Origin: Cryptomeria japonica | Lineage: Eukaryota; Streptophyta; Pinopsida; Cupressales; Cupressaceae | Assembly: GCF_030272615.1 (NCBI RefSeq) | Contig: NC_081408.1 | Span: 197,930,841-197,994,840 of the forward strand | Length of the DNA stretch: 64,000 bases | Direction: 5' to 3' | Shown here: positions 23,867 to 33,362 of the stretch, piece after piece | Position numbering within the stretch: position 1 is the stretch's first letter | Layout of the letters: each line of letters begins with the position of its first letter | Position numbers and translations under genes: made by a program | The notes under the pieces: model-generated | Databases searched by the model: none | The model's input: only the letters and a program-made list of their open reading frames with translations | What the model was told of the DNA's origin: nothing

Positions 23867-24703
23867 CATGTGGACGGCTCTCGTTCACTCTCGCTATTTC
23901 ACGGGGTATAAAGAATGAGCATCTTACCCTTGTGAAATAGCGCGGGCCATCGGATCATCTCTTAAGTTGATCGGCTTTTAATCATCTGAAAAGGCTTTCG
24001 AGAGAGGTGGACCCGCTGAGTCACTGTGAACACCTGGTGCCCAGTCACCTTCGGAGCTGATTTGTCAGTTGTTCATTGGCCGAGAAAAAACCACGGGGCC
24101 CCAACAAACTCTTGATAGCTGTATCCTCCATGTCCTCCATCATGACACGTGGACGGCTCTCATTCACTCTCGCTATTTCACAGGGTATAAAGAACGAGCA
24201 TCTTACCCTTGCGAAATAGCGCGGGCCATCGGATCATCTCTTAAGTTGATTGACTTTTAATCATCTGAAAAGGCTTTCAAGAGGGGTGGGCCCACTGACT
24301 CACTATGAACACCTGGCGCACAATCACCTTCGGAGCTGATTTGTCACTTGTGCATTGGCCGTGAAAAAACCACGGGCCCCCAACAAACTCTTGATAGCTA
24401 TATCCTCCACGTCCTTCATCATGACACGTGGACGGCTCTCGTTCACTCTCACTATTTCACGGGGTATAAAGAACAAGCATCTTACCCTTGCAAAATGGTG
24501 CAGGCCGTCGGATCATCTCTTAAGTTGATCGGCTTTTAATCATCTGAAAAGGTTTTTGGGAGGGGTGGGCCCGCTGACTCACTGTGAACACCTGGCGCCC
24601 AGTCACCTTCGGAGCTGATTTGTCACTTTTTTATTCACTGAAAGAAAACCATGGGGCTCTAGTAAGTTATTGACAACTGTACCTGCCAGGTCATCTCCAT
24701 TTG
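23867..24703. repeat. Three 279-bp tandem repeats in the Mega-A 3' LTR
   Basis: Repeat phase set by CAYGTGG at 23867, 24146 and 24425, exactly 279 apart. The third unit decays toward 24703. Each unit has a G-box-like CACGTGG, then an inverted repeat around GGTATAAAG (for example 23892-23942), then GGGTGGGCCCGCTGACTCACTG and CACCTTCGGAGCTGATTTGTC stretches. Confidence 0.93.
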
Positions 24704-25238
24704 CGACCTGATTCACCTCTGGGGCCCACCTTTTAGCCTTTAATCCTGACCCGCTGACTGTTGTGACTTGTTCCATGTGCCGCCATTTTACTCGCTGTCA
24801 ACAACTAGCTGGACCGTCTATGTGGCATGCCATGTGGTTTCACAACTTCACTAGTTTTAAACTACATGCAACTTTGCCTAGTGAAATAACGCGAGCCGTG
24901 GATCCATCCGCGAAATACACACTAGTTACTGGGCCCGACAACTTTAGGAGAAAAACATATAAGGCATAAATTTTTTGATTAATTAACATAACCACCTAGG
25001 CAAACAACAAGGGGGGACACTTCCTACAACCCCACGACCCATTACTTAAGTGAATAAAGTAACGAAAGATTAGAAATCAGATGGTTTAAAACAAACATAA
25101 GAGGATCTAAAAACAAAAACCCTTAACCCTTGAGGTCTAGAACAAAGCTGAAGCATTTGAAACTGCACCCTATTCAAAATTTCAACAAACCATAGCCAAT
25201 CATGGAAAAGAAAAGCCCATTTTTAATTAGTGATAATA

Positions 25239-25383
25239 GCGGCTCTGACTGGGGATGGTTGATCGCAAGGTCAACACAAGAAAACTCAGAAACTCTGGAG
25301 AAACAGACCAAAACACAGACCGAAATAGAAAAGCAGGAAAGGAACAGAATATATACAAACAAAGGACCTACCGTGCATGGACA
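25239..25383 (-). other. Mega-A 3' untranslated end, no clear PPT; PBS-like motif facing inward
   Basis: Between the integrase stop and the 3' LTR the minus strand has no purine tract. The plus strand at 25239-25258 reads GCGGCTCTGACTGGGGATGG, which resembles the PBS at 32403-32420. It is followed by a hairpin with GCAA loop at 25258-25275. The same block occurs in C at 43129-43165. Confidence 0.7.
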
Positions 25384-26457
25384 TTAAGAGAAATAATGCT
25401 TCAGGAATTGTCCATGCACTTGAAATTCCTGCATTTCATCATCCATATTCTTCAAGAAATATGAATCCTTACCATTTAAGTCACAAATCACAAAAGGGCC
25501 AATCCATAGTGATTCAAATTTCTTATGCTTTCCCTTATCCTGTCCTTTTGCATTCCACTGAAGAACCATGTCATCAATTCGAAACTTCCTGAGTGATGTC
25601 CTTTTATCAAAAAGATACTTTGACTGCAACTGGATCTTCTGATTTTTCTTATGGGCAGAAGTCCTAAGCTCCTCCATTTCTACAATTTGGATCATTCTAT
25701 TTTCCATTGGTTCAAATACCTCCATGTCCTCATCTTGCAAAAAATTACACACTAGAAGAAGGTTATTTACTGGCAATCTAGCTTGGGCACCATAAACTAA
25801 TTCAAAAGGTGACATTCCAATGGATTTCTTAACTGTTATTCTATCTGCCCACAGAGCTAACTTCAACTTTTGATCCCAAGATCTTCTATTCTCTTCTAGG
25901 ATTTTCTTGATAATATTCAACAGGCTTTTATTGTTGGATTCTCCTTGTCCATCCCCCTGAGGGTGATAAGGTGAAGAGTATGACATGAGTATACCGTGAC
26001 TAGTACAAAAGCCTACAAATTCTTCTGATCTAAAACACATGGCATTATCCATCACCAATTTTGCAGGTGTCCCAAATCTAGTTACAATATTATCCATCAT
26101 GAAATCAATGACAACTTTACTAGTATCTCTTCTTGTAGGGATGGCTTCTATCCATTTGGTGAAATAATCAGTGGCCACTATGATCCATCCATGACCTCTC
26201 CCTGACTTTTCAACAATTTCTCCAATAAAATCAATGCCCCACTGGACAAAAGGAGCTTCTATAGAGACTGGATTTAGGGGTAAGGCTCCATACTTGAGCT
26301 TGGATGAGAATCTTTGACATGGGTCACATCTCCGAACATATGCATGGGTATCTTTAAATAAGGTGGGCCAATAGTACCTAGCCCAAATTATCTTACCAGC
26401 AGCAGTCTTAGCAGAATAGTGACCTCCATATACTCCATCATGCGTTTCAGTCAACAC
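25384..26457 (-). CDS. Mega-A integrase (segment of the stop-interrupted polyprotein)
   Basis: 357 open codons. Zinc finger H-H-C-C: THDGVYGGHYS, then RRCDPCQRF (about 5-55). The core keeps all three acids: WGIDFIGE, LVMDNAMCFRSEEF and GQGESNNKSLL (about 75-185). The C-terminal domain has FRIDDMVLQWNAKGQDKGKHKKF and WIGPFVICDLNGKDSYFL, ending at a natural stop about 145 bp before the LTR. No chromodomain, as expected for Tat. It would join the DNA copy to chromosomal DNA, giving the 5-bp TSD seen. Only a TAG just before this segment separates it from RT in the same frame. Confidence 0.93.
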   Translation of the reverse strand: MLTETHDGVYGGHYSAKTAAGKIIWARYYWPTLFKDTHAYVRRCDPCQRFSSKLKYGALPLNPVSIEAPFVQWGIDFIGEIVEKSGRGHGWIIVATDYFTKWIEAIPTRRDTSKVVIDFMMDNIVTRFGTPAKLVMDNAMCFRSEEFVGFCTSHGILMSYSSPYHPQGDGQGESNNKSLLNIIKKILEENRRSWDQKLKLALWADRITVKKSIGMSPFELVYGAQARLPVNNLLLVCNFLQDEDMEVFEPMENRMIQIVEMEELRTSAHKKNQKIQLQSKYLFDKRTSLRKFRIDDMVLQWNAKGQDKGKHKKFESLWIGPFVICDLNGKDSYFLKNMDDEMQEFQVHGQFLKHYFS

Positions 26458-27906
26458 CTATTTAGCTTGAAATTCATCCAAACATATTAGTAACTCTCCA
26501 TCTCTTTTTCTCCAAAAAAGATCACCCTGAATGAGCACATATTTTTGGGACTTGAGTTTCAGAGTTCTTTTCTGATTATATATCATTTCTTCTGGGAGTG
26601 TATCACCTCTCAAAATTTGGATTATCTTCGTGTACCAAGGTTGCCTCTCAATACTAGTGACCAAAGCATCTCTAACCTCAACATTGTGTATTTCGACATT
26701 CGTGAGATTCGACTCAATCATGAGCTTAGCCAAACCTAAACCTCTCACCAATTTGGCAATCTTTATCTCCAAGTTGAATTCCTGAATTCTATTAATCCAT
26801 CTGCATCTCTTCCCAGTAACCTCAAACTGAGACAAAATATCTTTAACTGCAGCATGTGGGACATAGGCAATGATGCTTACATTCACTAAATATGGCCTAA
26901 AAGCCTTAACAAATTTAACTAGGGCATAAACTTGTTTCTCCATGGTTTCATATTTTAGTTTTGTCACCTGCAATGACTTACTATAGAAGGCTATGGGATG
27001 TTCATATCCTTCATTGTCCTTTTGTAGTAATACTGCAGCCATCGTATGATATGAAACAAAAGAAAATAGAGAAAAAGGCTTACTATAATCAAGGGATTTC
27101 AACACTGGTGCCTCCTGGATTGCCTTCTTAATCTCAGCAAAAGCTTTTGAAGCTTCTTGATCCCAATAAAATTTTGTATCCTTCTTAAGCAATTTGATGA
27201 TAGGCTTCACCATCTCTGTGAAGTTTGCAATGAATCTCCTGACAAAATTTACTTTACCTAAAAAGGATTGGATACCTTTCACATTTTTAGGTTCAGACAC
27301 CTTATTTATTGCTTCAATTCTCTTAGGGTCTATTCTTACCCCCTCCTTGGAAACTATGTGTCCCAGTAACTTTCCTTCAATGCCCCCAAAATGACATTTC
27401 TTGGGATTCAGTGATACACCAAATTCCAAGGCTTTATTGAACACCTTCTCTAGATGTCCACAATGATCATCACCCCTTTTAGAGAAACAAGTTAGATCAT
27501 CTTGATAAACCACCATGATGATGTTTATGAATTCTTTGAAGGCTACATCCATAGCTCTCTGAAATGTAGCTCCTGCATTTTTTAATCCAAATGGCATTCT
27601 CACATATACATAAGTTCCCCATGGAGTAGTGAAAGCTGTCTTAAAATGTTTAGACTCCTTTACCAACACTTGATTATATCTTGAGAAACCATCCATCATG
27701 GATAAAATATCACATCCTGTCACTCTCTGTAGCATGGCTTCCATATTTGGGGACGAGTAGTTATCTTTCAAAGAAGCAACATTTAGATTCCTAAAATCTA
27801 CACACAATCTGATATCTCCATTCTTCTTCCTCACTGGGACCAAATTGGAGACCCATGAAGAATGCATTATTGGTTTGATAATCCCCCCTTCTCTCAATTT
27901 AGTCAA
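26458..27906 (-). CDS. Mega-A reverse transcriptase and RNase H (segment of the polyprotein)
   Basis: 482 open codons in the frame of the whole polyprotein. RT motifs: EGGIIKPIMHSSWVSNLVPV, NGDIRLCVDFRNLN, DILSMMDGFSRYNQ with the first Asp, MPFGLKNAGATFQRAMD, and VYQDDLTCFS with the YxDD pair. Then KVNFVRRFI and the first RNase H/connection (SLFSFVSYHTMAAVLLQKD, HPIAFYSKSLQ), which looks degenerate. Its usual Asp at the start (D-A-S) reads F-V-S. That fits known Tat biology, in which the original RNase H decays when a second one is present. Met at the start is simply the first after a stop. Confidence 0.93.
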   Translation of the reverse strand: MTKLREGGIIKPIMHSSWVSNLVPVRKKNGDIRLCVDFRNLNVASLKDNYSSPNMEAMLQRVTGCDILSMMDGFSRYNQVLVKESKHFKTAFTTPWGTYVYVRMPFGLKNAGATFQRAMDVAFKEFINIIMVVYQDDLTCFSKRGDDHCGHLEKVFNKALEFGVSLNPKKCHFGGIEGKLLGHIVSKEGVRIDPKRIEAINKVSEPKNVKGIQSFLGKVNFVRRFIANFTEMVKPIIKLLKKDTKFYWDQEASKAFAEIKKAIQEAPVLKSLDYSKPFSLFSFVSYHTMAAVLLQKDNEGYEHPIAFYSKSLQVTKLKYETMEKQVYALVKFVKAFRPYLVNVSIIAYVPHAAVKDILSQFEVTGKRCRWINRIQEFNLEIKIAKLVRGLGLAKLMIESNLTNVEIHNVEVRDALVTSIERQPWYTKIIQILRGDTLPEEMIYNQKRTLKLKSQKYVLIQGDLFWRKRDGELLICLDEFQAK

Positions 27907-27996
27907 CTCTTATTGCATTTTAGTTTCTAACAAGGGATTGATAGGCCTCTGTTTCTGTCTGAAAGGCTTAGCATCTAGAAGTAAAGGAACTTCATG

Positions 27997-28518
27997 CTAA
28001 AAAAGATCTTGTCTATACACCTTTAGGTCTTCATAAGACCAAGCAAAGACATGCTTATACTTTTTCAATAAATTAATAAGGTTAGTCCTGACATGAGGGG
28101 GTAGTTTCTTTCCAATATATACCAACTTAGGGGATGATTTTGTCCCCAGGTTTACCTCCTCTAACTCTTCCAACTTGGTGGTAGACTGCTGATGTAAATG
28201 ACTATCATTATAACTAAACATGCTCTCTAGCTTCACTAGCCCTTTAGGTATTTCATTTGTTTCCAACTGGACCACATCATTTCCAAACATTGTCTCTCTG
28301 TTGTCTACCACTTCCACCAATGCACTACAATCAATCTTTTGTCCATCATAATCATCAACACATTGGATAAACCTAAGAATGTCTTCATCATCAGCAAAAA
28401 CTTGCCAATTGTACATATTATCAGGAATATCAGGCCTAGATTTTATTTCCACAGTGGAAATACCGGTTAGCGATGCATCATCATTTTTCAAAGCAACATT
28501 AGCTAGGAAATTTGCCAT
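27997..28518 (-). pseudogene. Mega-A spacer between the extra RNase H and RT
   Basis: 173 open codons. The first residues (MANFLANVALKND) are the end of the extra RNase H; the Asp usually found in this block reads Asn. The rest is an acidic linker with VDNRETMFGNDVVQLETNE and then KLVYIGKKLPPHVRTNLINLLKKYKHVFAWSYEDL, the usual start of gypsy RT N-terminal extensions. Stops at about 27997 and 27910 part it from RT; the frame is unchanged. Confidence 0.82.
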
Positions 28519-28596
28519 AATATTTTTTGCTCGCTCTATCCAATTAATAGAAAATGCATCAAAATGCTCAATAACATCCCAAACAACATGCTTATA

Positions 28597-29991
28597 CTAC
28601 TTTAATCTATCATTCTTGGATGCATATTTAGATCTCACCTGAGAAACAACCTTTTCTGAATCCCCCATTACTTTCAACAATTGGATTCCATGCCTTTTTG
28701 CAACTTCAAGTCCTAGTAATAGGGCTTCATACTCTGCAGTATTATTTGTGCACTGGAATGCCAATAAAAATGAGTACTTAAAAGTTATACCTAATGGGGA
28801 CACAAAAAGAACCCCTGCTCCAGATCCTTCTTTAGAGAAAGCTCCATCAAAATACATCTGCCACAACCCATACTGCTGTGCTTGTAGCTCAACCACAATA
28901 GGGTCGGTATTCTTCAATTGAGGTGAAATTGGTTGAAGTCTAAAGTTATCCAAATCTACATCGATCATACAATTAAGCATACTAGGGTCTACATTTTCAA
29001 TTATCCTAGGAGCTCGTGGCTCTCTGTATAATTTGACCTGATTACCACTAATAGGAATGGTAGCATAAGATAAGTCCAGTTGAACATTTCCCCCTACTAC
29101 TGCTGCCCACTGCCTGGAAAGTAACATACCATGGTGGGGTTTAGTATCAGTAACAATAACATCCATTTTGTAAGTGGCTTCAGGAAATGCTGCTATTTTT
29201 ACTTCTACATCTTTCATTGTACCTATCACAGGTACTTCTCTGTTATCCATGGCATAGCATTTCCCATACACAGTGGTTACTGATAACCCTAATTCTTTCA
29301 TAACACTATAGGGCATTACATTAGCAACAACTCCTAAATCTATCATGCAGTTTTTAATCAACCGGTTATTAACTAATAAGGTAACGTAGAAGGGATCTAC
29401 CTGAGAAGGCTCCTGAGTGATAGTGGTTCCAACATAAACCTCTGGGGTTTGGAACTCTTGATCCTTTCCAACTTTAGCTAAACCGGTGGGTAATACTATG
29501 TCACTATCAGATATACTAGAGAATAAAGACAAAGCTGCATCCTTATGTTCTTTAATCTTTAGCAATTCTACTAATGGAACAGTGACTTTCATTTGAGTTA
29601 AAGCTTGGGCCATATCAAATGTAGAATTATTGCATTTTTCAGTGTTAACCCTAACTTTTTCTGTTTTGAATTGACTTGCCTTTTTCACTATCTCTGCTCC
29701 TTGTACATCACCAACATTTTTATCATCTTTTCCTTTATGTACATCTTTAACTTGTTCTCCTTTCTCTTGACCGACCTTGAGAACAGTAGTAGCACTACTT
29801 GATGCCCCCCTTTTTGTAACTTCCTTTACAAAAATAGAACCCGACTCACCCTGATCAGTGTCTCTCTTAGTGCTTCTTAGATTATAGTTATGTTTTGCTT
29901 TGGCAATTGCAGCCTTAGTGAGATTTCTAACTTCTTCCTCACTGGGCCTCCTAAGATGAACCTCTTCATCTTCAATTGTTACCACATTCAA
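28597..29991 (-). pseudogene. Mega-A protease and extra RNase H placed before RT
   Basis: 464 open codons. A Lys/Glu-rich stretch (1-130) leads to a protease-like block near 205-240: NRLIKNCMIDLGVVANVMP, where the catalytic triplet D-S/T-G reads D-L-G. The C-terminal 110 residues are an RNase H: QMYFDGAFSKEGSGAG (first Asp), NTAEYEALLLGLEVAKRHG (Glu) and LKVMGDSEKVVSQV (second Asp). In Tat elements such a domain is normally found after RT-RNase H. Here it clearly comes before RT, at the C-terminal side of protease. The last catalytic position is in the next segment. Confidence 0.88.
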
Positions 29992-30015
29992 TGTAGGATG
30001 TCAACCTAAGGCTAA

Positions 30016-31236
30016 CTATCCTTGCACTAACTTTTCATTATCCAGCACATCACTGTATTCACTTTGCACAGATTCCTCATCACTTTCTATGATGGTTTCA
30101 AACATATTAATGTCAGGCTCTACTTCTGGTCTCATAGATTCTTCAAGAGCTTGAGCCACTGCACACTGATGAGGGGAATGTGGTCCATCACAAGCAATAC
30201 ACCAAGGAGTATTTTCTATATTGTGAACAGTTTTCCCTTTCAAGGGATCCGGTGTGTCTTGACTTTGGGTAATTTTGGGCTTCTCAATTTGGGGTTTACC
30301 ATCCTTCCAATTGGTATTATAGGGCATATCATGTAATCTAGGGAGTCTATCTTGCCAGTTATAATGAGGTTTATCATTTTTGTTAACCTTGGCAGTCAAA
30401 TTTTTCATACCAGTAACCAATTTCTCTATTTTGTCTTCCTCTTTAGTAACTTTATTAGGTTGCTGTTTGGTTTCTTGCCATAATCTTCCATTTGTCCTTC
30501 TTCCTAATTTTCCAGATGCTTTTCTGTTACTTTCTACATTTATGGCAATTCTAAAAGCATCTCTCAAGTTATGGGGATTTTTATCTCTTAAGATATAGGC
30601 TATCTTGGAATCAAATACATTGTAATATGTATTAAGACACATGTTATCATCTAGCCTCATCACTTGATACAATCTGTGCATGGCTTTATGGAATCTGGCA
30701 TTGAAATCAGTGACCATTTCATTTTTAGATTTTCTAATATTGTTGAACTCATTTAGCATGAAACTCACATTAGTCTTGTCACCATACTATTCTTGAAAGC
30801 AATTTTTAAAATCTTCCCATGAACCTATGCTATTGACTGGAAGACCTCTGTACCAATCTCTTGCATCATCAACCAGGGATTGAACAAACAATTTCATAAT
30901 AACATCTTCATCTGCTATCTCATAATCATTTATTAGATCCCCAAAAGATTTTAGATGTTCCTCAGCACTAATTGCATTGTTCCCAACAAATTTATGGAGT
31001 CTATCTCTTAGCTTAGTGGGAACATGATTCGGATATCATGGGATCCCATCAAAAAAAAATTGTCTATATTGTTCTAGATTGATTGGCCTTCTTTGAAAAG
31101 GGGTAATAGCACTATTATTTCCCATGGTCATTTTAGCTTTTGGGATTGGAGATTGAGGCGCTGGGGTGTACTATTTATTCATAGGTATTTGGCTTACTGA
31201 GGCAATATTAGCTTGTACTGTAGGTTGAGTATTGAC
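30016..31236 (-). pseudogene. Mega-A gag
   Basis: Same frame as both neighbours, with stops near 31170, 31038 and 30780, then open 30768-30016. The retrotransposon gag domain reads NAISAEEHLKSFGDLINDYE, MKLFVQSLVDDARDWYRGLP, NNIRKSKNEMVTDFNARFHKAM and ILRDKNPHNLRDAF. After a basic stretch comes PWCIACDGPHSPHQCAVAQ, a Cys/His cluster that may replace a zinc knuckle. An acidic tail follows. It would form the particle shell and package RNA. Confidence 0.85.
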
Positions 31237-32124
31237 CTAAGGAAAGGAAACGTGTTGGGGATTAGGCTTGCTAAGATCTTCTGATGGGAATGTAATAGGG
31301 GGAGCCTTTGAGTAATTAATCTTTCTTTTAACTTCCTGATTCGCTGCTTCTAACTCAGCTTTTTCCATTTCCATTTGGAGATCTTCCTTTTCCTTTCTCA
31401 TCCTTTCCATCTCTCTCTCATGTGCTAGAATCCTATGAGAAATCTCTTCTATAGTTTTAGATTCTATTCCATCATCTACCCATTTCTGTTTTCCTTTATC
31501 TAAATTTGCTTTAGGAAAGTGGGAGTCATTAAATACTTCCCTAGTTGGCTGGGCTACTGACTTACAAGCTTGTTTAGTTTTGGGAATCAGAATTTCTCTA
31601 ATCACAGGGCCTTCCTCGTCACTTTTTTCTTTCTCTTTAGCAAGTACTTCAAGATCAGCTATCTGTCTAAGAAACCTATCCCTTTCCATTAGTTTGGCTT
31701 TAACTTCCTTCTCCTTATTTGCCTCCTTTTGGGCTCTTAAGGATATTAAATGATAGACTCTTCTATTTAAGTCTTCAATCTCTCGAGACATCTTATCCTC
31801 ATCAGGGAAGTTTTCTTCAGAGTCTGATGCATTAACTTGATCTATGTCAATCAGGCTAATGTTCCCATCAATTGTCCCAGGAATAGAGTGCCTAATTGCA
31901 TTTGAACTGGTTCTATCTTTTGTAGAAACACTAACATGAGATAAATCTTGATTTAAAATAGGTGCATCATTAATATTTCCAAACAATCCTAAATGGAAAC
32001 CTAAAATATCATGCTCTGAATCTCTGGAAGATGAATTAGACTTTGCATAAACAGGTCGATCAGGCATCTTACCAGTATTATTGTTTTTCTGCACCCAAGA
32101 AGCATTTGATGGCTCATGCAACAC
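31237..32124 (-). pseudogene. Mega-A N-terminal extension of gag, coiled coil
   Basis: 295 open codons before gag in the same frame. Residues 1-95 are Ser/Asp-rich (NSSSRDSEHDILGFHLGLFG). Residues about 105-170 and 225-275 are rich in Glu, Lys and Leu and likely coiled coil (for example REMERMRKEKEDLQMEMEKAEL). No enzyme motif. Such an extension may act in particle assembly; that is inference. The first Met lies 300 bp from the 5' LTR. Confidence 0.75.
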
Positions 32125-32402
32125 AGATCTCTTCTGGCCTCTTCGTGACTATTCTGGCAGACCTTCTTGCAAAGTCTCATGAGGATGCTTCTTCATGAAT
32201 GATCTTGTGTTTTTTGCTCCTTGCATCTCGCTTGTCTTCCTTTCAGAAAAATTTGTATCTCACAAGGACTGGTTCAAAGCAACAGAGTCGCCACCCACAA
32301 AACTATGGGAATAATGAAAACAAGCAATCTTATCCACAAACACACAATAATTTTCTTTACAAGTGTCAACACAGATCTATGTTTATATCTTTATTGTAAC
32401 TC

Positions 32403-32420
32403 TCCCCAGCAGAGTTGCCA
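32403..32420 (-). other. PBS-like site of Mega-A
   Basis: The minus strand reads TGGCAACTCTGCTGGGGA, four bases after the inner end of the 5' LTR (32425). Sites of this kind are described for plant Tat/Ogre elements as complementary to a tRNA-Arg; I state the tRNA only tentatively. The rest of the leader, 32125-32402, shows no gene. Confidence 0.8.
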
Positions 32421-33362
32421 CTTTTGTTATCTTCAAAATTTGATTTCTTTTAACATCCTTAGAATAATATGGTTAAACTCGGTGCAGAAGAGACATTAAA
32501 GATAAGGAAATTCTCAAGACAACATATGACAAGGTTTGATTGAACCTTCTACACTTCAGACTTATTCAAAGTCCAGGCGGGTATACCTTTGTGAATTGAA
32601 TTCACACCTTCAAACATAAACCCACAACAAACTAGTGCAGAAAACCAGTGGATCTATTCACCTTGAAATCAACTGAAAATAAAGAATGGAAACTATACTT
32701 AAATTCAGCATTTCGATCAACAAAGCATGCAATAAACAACTTCAATTAATACCAGTGCCTTATCCAAGGTCACAGAGTCATCTAAACTCAAATAAGACTC
32801 CTCAAACAAAACATCTTTATGCTTCCCGTCGGCTTGGTTTATATTAATCCTTATATATGTCTGACACCTACAAGAATTCAAGCATTCCAAACTAAGCTAT
32901 GGTCATCAAAATTCAAAGTTCCTTCCAAAGAGTTTACTTGTATGAGTGATCCCCGCATCTTTAATTTCCCTCCTAAAGAGAAAAGCTAACGAACACTTCT
33001 ACTAAAATTGCTTTGCAATTCCATTCAAACCGAACAACCCTAGATTATTCAGAATGAAAGCAGTAAACAAATTTGTAAACACACTTGAAGACAACACAAA
33101 GCTTTACTCAAAACCGATGGTCTGTATATTGATATTTAGTTCAAGAAATATTACAAGAAATTTTGAGTATTCTCCATTAGACTTAGAAAAGCTCAGATAA
33201 ATTTCTGCAACATTTTCTTACAATTTTTTGCGATCTCTTTTTCTCTAGTCCTGGTATCCATTTATAACAACATGGATGCACAAAGCTTCGGACTTCTTGA
33301 GGAGAGTTTGTTACAATCATTTCTTTCAAAATAAAGAGGTTACAATCTTTTCGCAAAAATAG

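Larger units (their letters stand above)
18634..25238 (-). repeat. 3' LTR of Mega-A (6605 bp)
   Basis: Begins TGTTGTCTT and ends AGTGATAATA on the plus strand. The partner ends AGTGATAACA, so the inner terminal CA is TA here. It contains, from its high-coordinate (U3) end, unique sequence, three 279-bp repeats, the LTR ORF and an AT-rich non-coding end (18634-19571). Confidence 0.93.

Noticed and set aside
23867-24703. CRISPR-like regular repeats
   Set aside because: The 279-base units are long, near-identical throughout and inside a plant LTR; no short repeat-spacer structure or cas gene.
23254-24969. Small plus-strand open frames, repeated
   Set aside because: They follow the 279-bp repeats of the Mega-A LTR, run opposite to gag-pol, and similar ones recur only because the DNA is repeated.
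25174-25362. Minus-strand open frame with SCVDLAINHPQS, similar in C
   Set aside because: The four differences are mostly synonymous but also fit CpG decay. The frame crosses the LTR border and the DNA is better explained by the conserved end block.
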